Positions 62,514 to 64,000 of a stretch of 64,000 nucleotides of DNA are shown piece after piece. Positions within the stretch are counted from its first letter, which is position 1. Every line of letters starts with the position of its first letter. The notes beneath the pieces are model-generated. The model was given only the letters and a program-made list of their open reading frames with translations. It had not been told where the DNA came from and did no database searches. The stretch covers positions 124,001 through 188,000 of the forward strand of contig NZ_OY762929.1 of NCBI RefSeq assembly GCF_963666675.1, given 5' to 3'. The DNA comes from an uncultured Desulfobacter sp. Its GTDB lineage: Bacteria; Desulfobacterota; Desulfobacteria; Desulfobacterales; Desulfobacteraceae. Made by a program: the position numbers and the translations under genes.

Positions 62514-63226
62514 GGAAAATCCATTAAAACAATAAACAGTTATGCATTATTAATTTAATATTCAGAGGTGCTTAACACGCGGTCCCCGGAAAATTAAAAA
62601 AATTTGGTAATATCCCATAGGGGGATAAATCAATATATTTTAAGAATTAGTATGTTTGTTGGCTATAAATATCTTTATTAGGTATGATTAATATATATGG
62701 TTTCTGCTAAAGTCAAGGGGAAAATAGGGGATTCCCTTACTGGTTTTTGTCAAAATGACCGCCTGAAAGCACATATTCTTGAAACGGCAAATCTCTTTCA
62801 CTGAAAATCTATTGATAATAGATGCTTATCAACAGGCTGGAAATCCAGACACCTCGATATTGAGCCATGGGGCATGTGACGCGTCGCTTGATTTCAATAT
62901 ATTGCATATTTATTTGTACTGTTTTAAGTTCAGCGACTGCCTGTTGTTCCAATTTAAGCCTATCGCAACTTAAATTATGTAAATTGTGTTTATTGCGTTG
63001 GCATCGAAATTAAGTTAGCCTATGATTTAATTCTGGTTAGTCGACTAACATTCTTGTTGACATATAAAAAAAATTCTAATAAAAATATGTGCCTTATATA
63101 TCCAGGCTGCAACAGTTTATTGTAAACTCCAGTATCGGTGTTTGTCTCGCCGTTGCATGTTTCTGTTCTGTTTTTTTTTAATTTTCTTTCAAATTTAATT
63201 GGTTTTAGCCAGTGGAGATGTTTATC
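62514..63226. other. long AT-rich intergenic region, no supported gene
   Basis: About 710 bp, AT-rich; no frame has protein features. It separates the histidine kinase gene from the chemoreceptor gene (divergent), and holds both promoters. A palindrome and a probable promoter lie at its end. Confidence 0.5.
63036..63085 (+). promoter_or_regulatory. palindromic operator and probable promoter of the chemoreceptor gene
   Basis: A perfect 14-bp palindrome GTTAGTCGACTAAC (63036-63049) is followed seven bases later by TTGACA (63057-63062) and a weak TAAAAA (63080-63085) with a 17-bp spacer. Confidence 0.45.
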
Positions 63227-64000
63227 ATGAAACGAATTCGATTCAAGAACCTCAGCCTTTTTAAGAAAATTTTCAGTATCACCTGTCTGTCCGGTTTGTT
63301 ACTTTTCGCGATTGTCACCTTTTTCATTATTCCTGTGATCCAAAAGGGAATGATCCAAGAGCGTGAAACTGCTTTGGAAAATGTCGTGGATACCGTTTTC
63401 AGCCTGATTAAGGATTATGAAAAACGGGTCGGTCAGGGAAAAATGACCCGGGAACAAGCAAAGTCCGAAGCTAAAAATCACATCCGGGCGATAAGATACG
63501 GAGAATATTCCCAGGAATATCTTTTCGTTCTCCATGAAAAAGATACCAGCATGGTGATCCATCCCATGCAGCCGGAGCTGAACGGAGAATCCATGACCCA
63601 AACTAAAGATGCCAAGGGGATATTTCCGTTTAGGGAAATGGTCACACTGGCCCGGGAAAACTCCGGCGGTTTCTTAACCTATTACTGGCCTAAACCCGGT
63701 TCAAATGAACCGGTCCCCAAACTTTCCCATGTAAAGGCGTTTAAATCCTGGGGATGGGTCATCGGATCTGGAATTTACATGGACGATGTCGCGGCTGCCG
63801 TCAACAAGGTAAAATGGAATATTTACATTGCCATTTTGTCCACTACGCTCATTTCTCTGGGGCTGGCACTGTATATAGCTAAAATTATAGTGAATCCAAT
63901 TAAACAAAGTGTGTTGTTTGCCGAACATGTGGCACAGGGAGATTTAACCCGTCAACTTTCCATCGAACAGGAAGACGAAGTCGGAAGCCTGGTCGATGCG
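63227..64000 (+). CDS. Cache-HAMP chemoreceptor (partial, continues beyond window)
   Basis: Open from ATG 63227 (GTGGAG nine bases ahead) to the last base, 258 codons without a stop. Membrane helix 1 (residues 18-38), a periplasmic single-Cache domain with YGEYSQEYLFVLHEKDTSMV, GFLTYYWPKPGS and SWGWVIGSGIYMDDV, membrane helix 2 (about 192-212), and the start of a HAMP domain (IVNPIKQSV). This is the front of a methyl-accepting chemotaxis protein or another Cache sensor; the signalling domain is outside the window. Confidence 0.85.
   Translation, partial: MKRIRFKNLSLFKKIFSITCLSGLLLFAIVTFFIIPVIQKGMIQERETALENVVDTVFSLIKDYEKRVGQGKMTREQAKSEAKNHIRAIRYGEYSQEYLFVLHEKDTSMVIHPMQPELNGESMTQTKDAKGIFPFREMVTLARENSGGFLTYYWPKPGSNEPVPKLSHVKAFKSWGWVIGSGIYMDDVAAAVNKVKWNIYIAILSTTLISLGLALYIAKIIVNPIKQSVLFAEHVAQGDLTRQLSIEQEDEVGSLVDA

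Overview
The window looks like a chromosomal segment of a sulfate-reducing Desulfobacterota bacterium of the Desulfobacteraceae type (Desulfobacter, Desulfobacula or Desulfotignum-like). This is inferred from the mix of a beta-oxidation operon, an anaerobic-type cobaltochelatase (CbiK), a CobN/ExbB/DUF2162/TonB-receptor cluster under a cobalamin riboswitch, many c-di-GMP and two-component proteins, and heavy IS load. No 16S rRNA or other decisive marker is present.

Layout. 1-11.4 kb is accessory DNA on the minus strand: the start of an IS1595-type transposase cut by the window edge, a decayed Rhs-core fragment, a putative immunity gene, and a secreted Rhs/YD-repeat gene (about 2,100 codons) split in two by an IS66-family element (4641-7216). 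A frameshifted VapB-like antitoxin remnant follows. 11.7-22.6 kb holds a 1,388-residue membrane protein, typA/bipA, a glycine-zipper lipoprotein, a DnaE-like PHP protein that has lost metal ligands, an SGNH hydrolase, a PilZ protein and a radical SAM enzyme. 22.9-29.7 kb is one plus-strand operon of six genes: small membrane protein, TelA family, DUF4178-like, lipoprotein, DUF350, and membrane spermidine-synthase-like protein. It resembles polyamine/envelope-stress gene sets and is my main candidate for a poorly described system.

29.8-37.2 kb contains mazEF with its promoter/operator, a decayed B12-type radical SAM gene, an MltF-like lytic transglycosylase, an ISKra4-family element with a DUF4338/DruA-like partner and a clean 9-bp target duplication (33237-35948), a J-domain protein and tRNA-Asp. 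37.4-43.9 kb is the tetrapyrrole/cobalamin region on the minus strand: Fur-family regulator, riboswitch, TonB receptor, DUF2162 protein, ExbB-like channel, an N-truncated membrane-anchored CobN piece and CbiK. 44.3-50.3 kb has a DksA-like gene without zinc cysteines, a broken gene, nested inverted repeats, an IS3-family element, purT flanked by inverted copies of a short repeat, a tRNA/rRNA methyltransferase tail and an APH-type kinase.

50.5-58.6 kb is a fatty/short-chain acid module: a PAS-AAA+ sigma-54 activator, then palindromic upstream sites, a -24/-12 promoter, and CoA-transferase, acyl-CoA dehydrogenase, thiolase and 3-hydroxyacyl-CoA dehydrogenase genes. 58.7-64 kb is signalling: a histidine kinase and a response regulator-PAS-GGDEF-EAL protein, and the start of a Cache/HAMP chemoreceptor that runs off the window.
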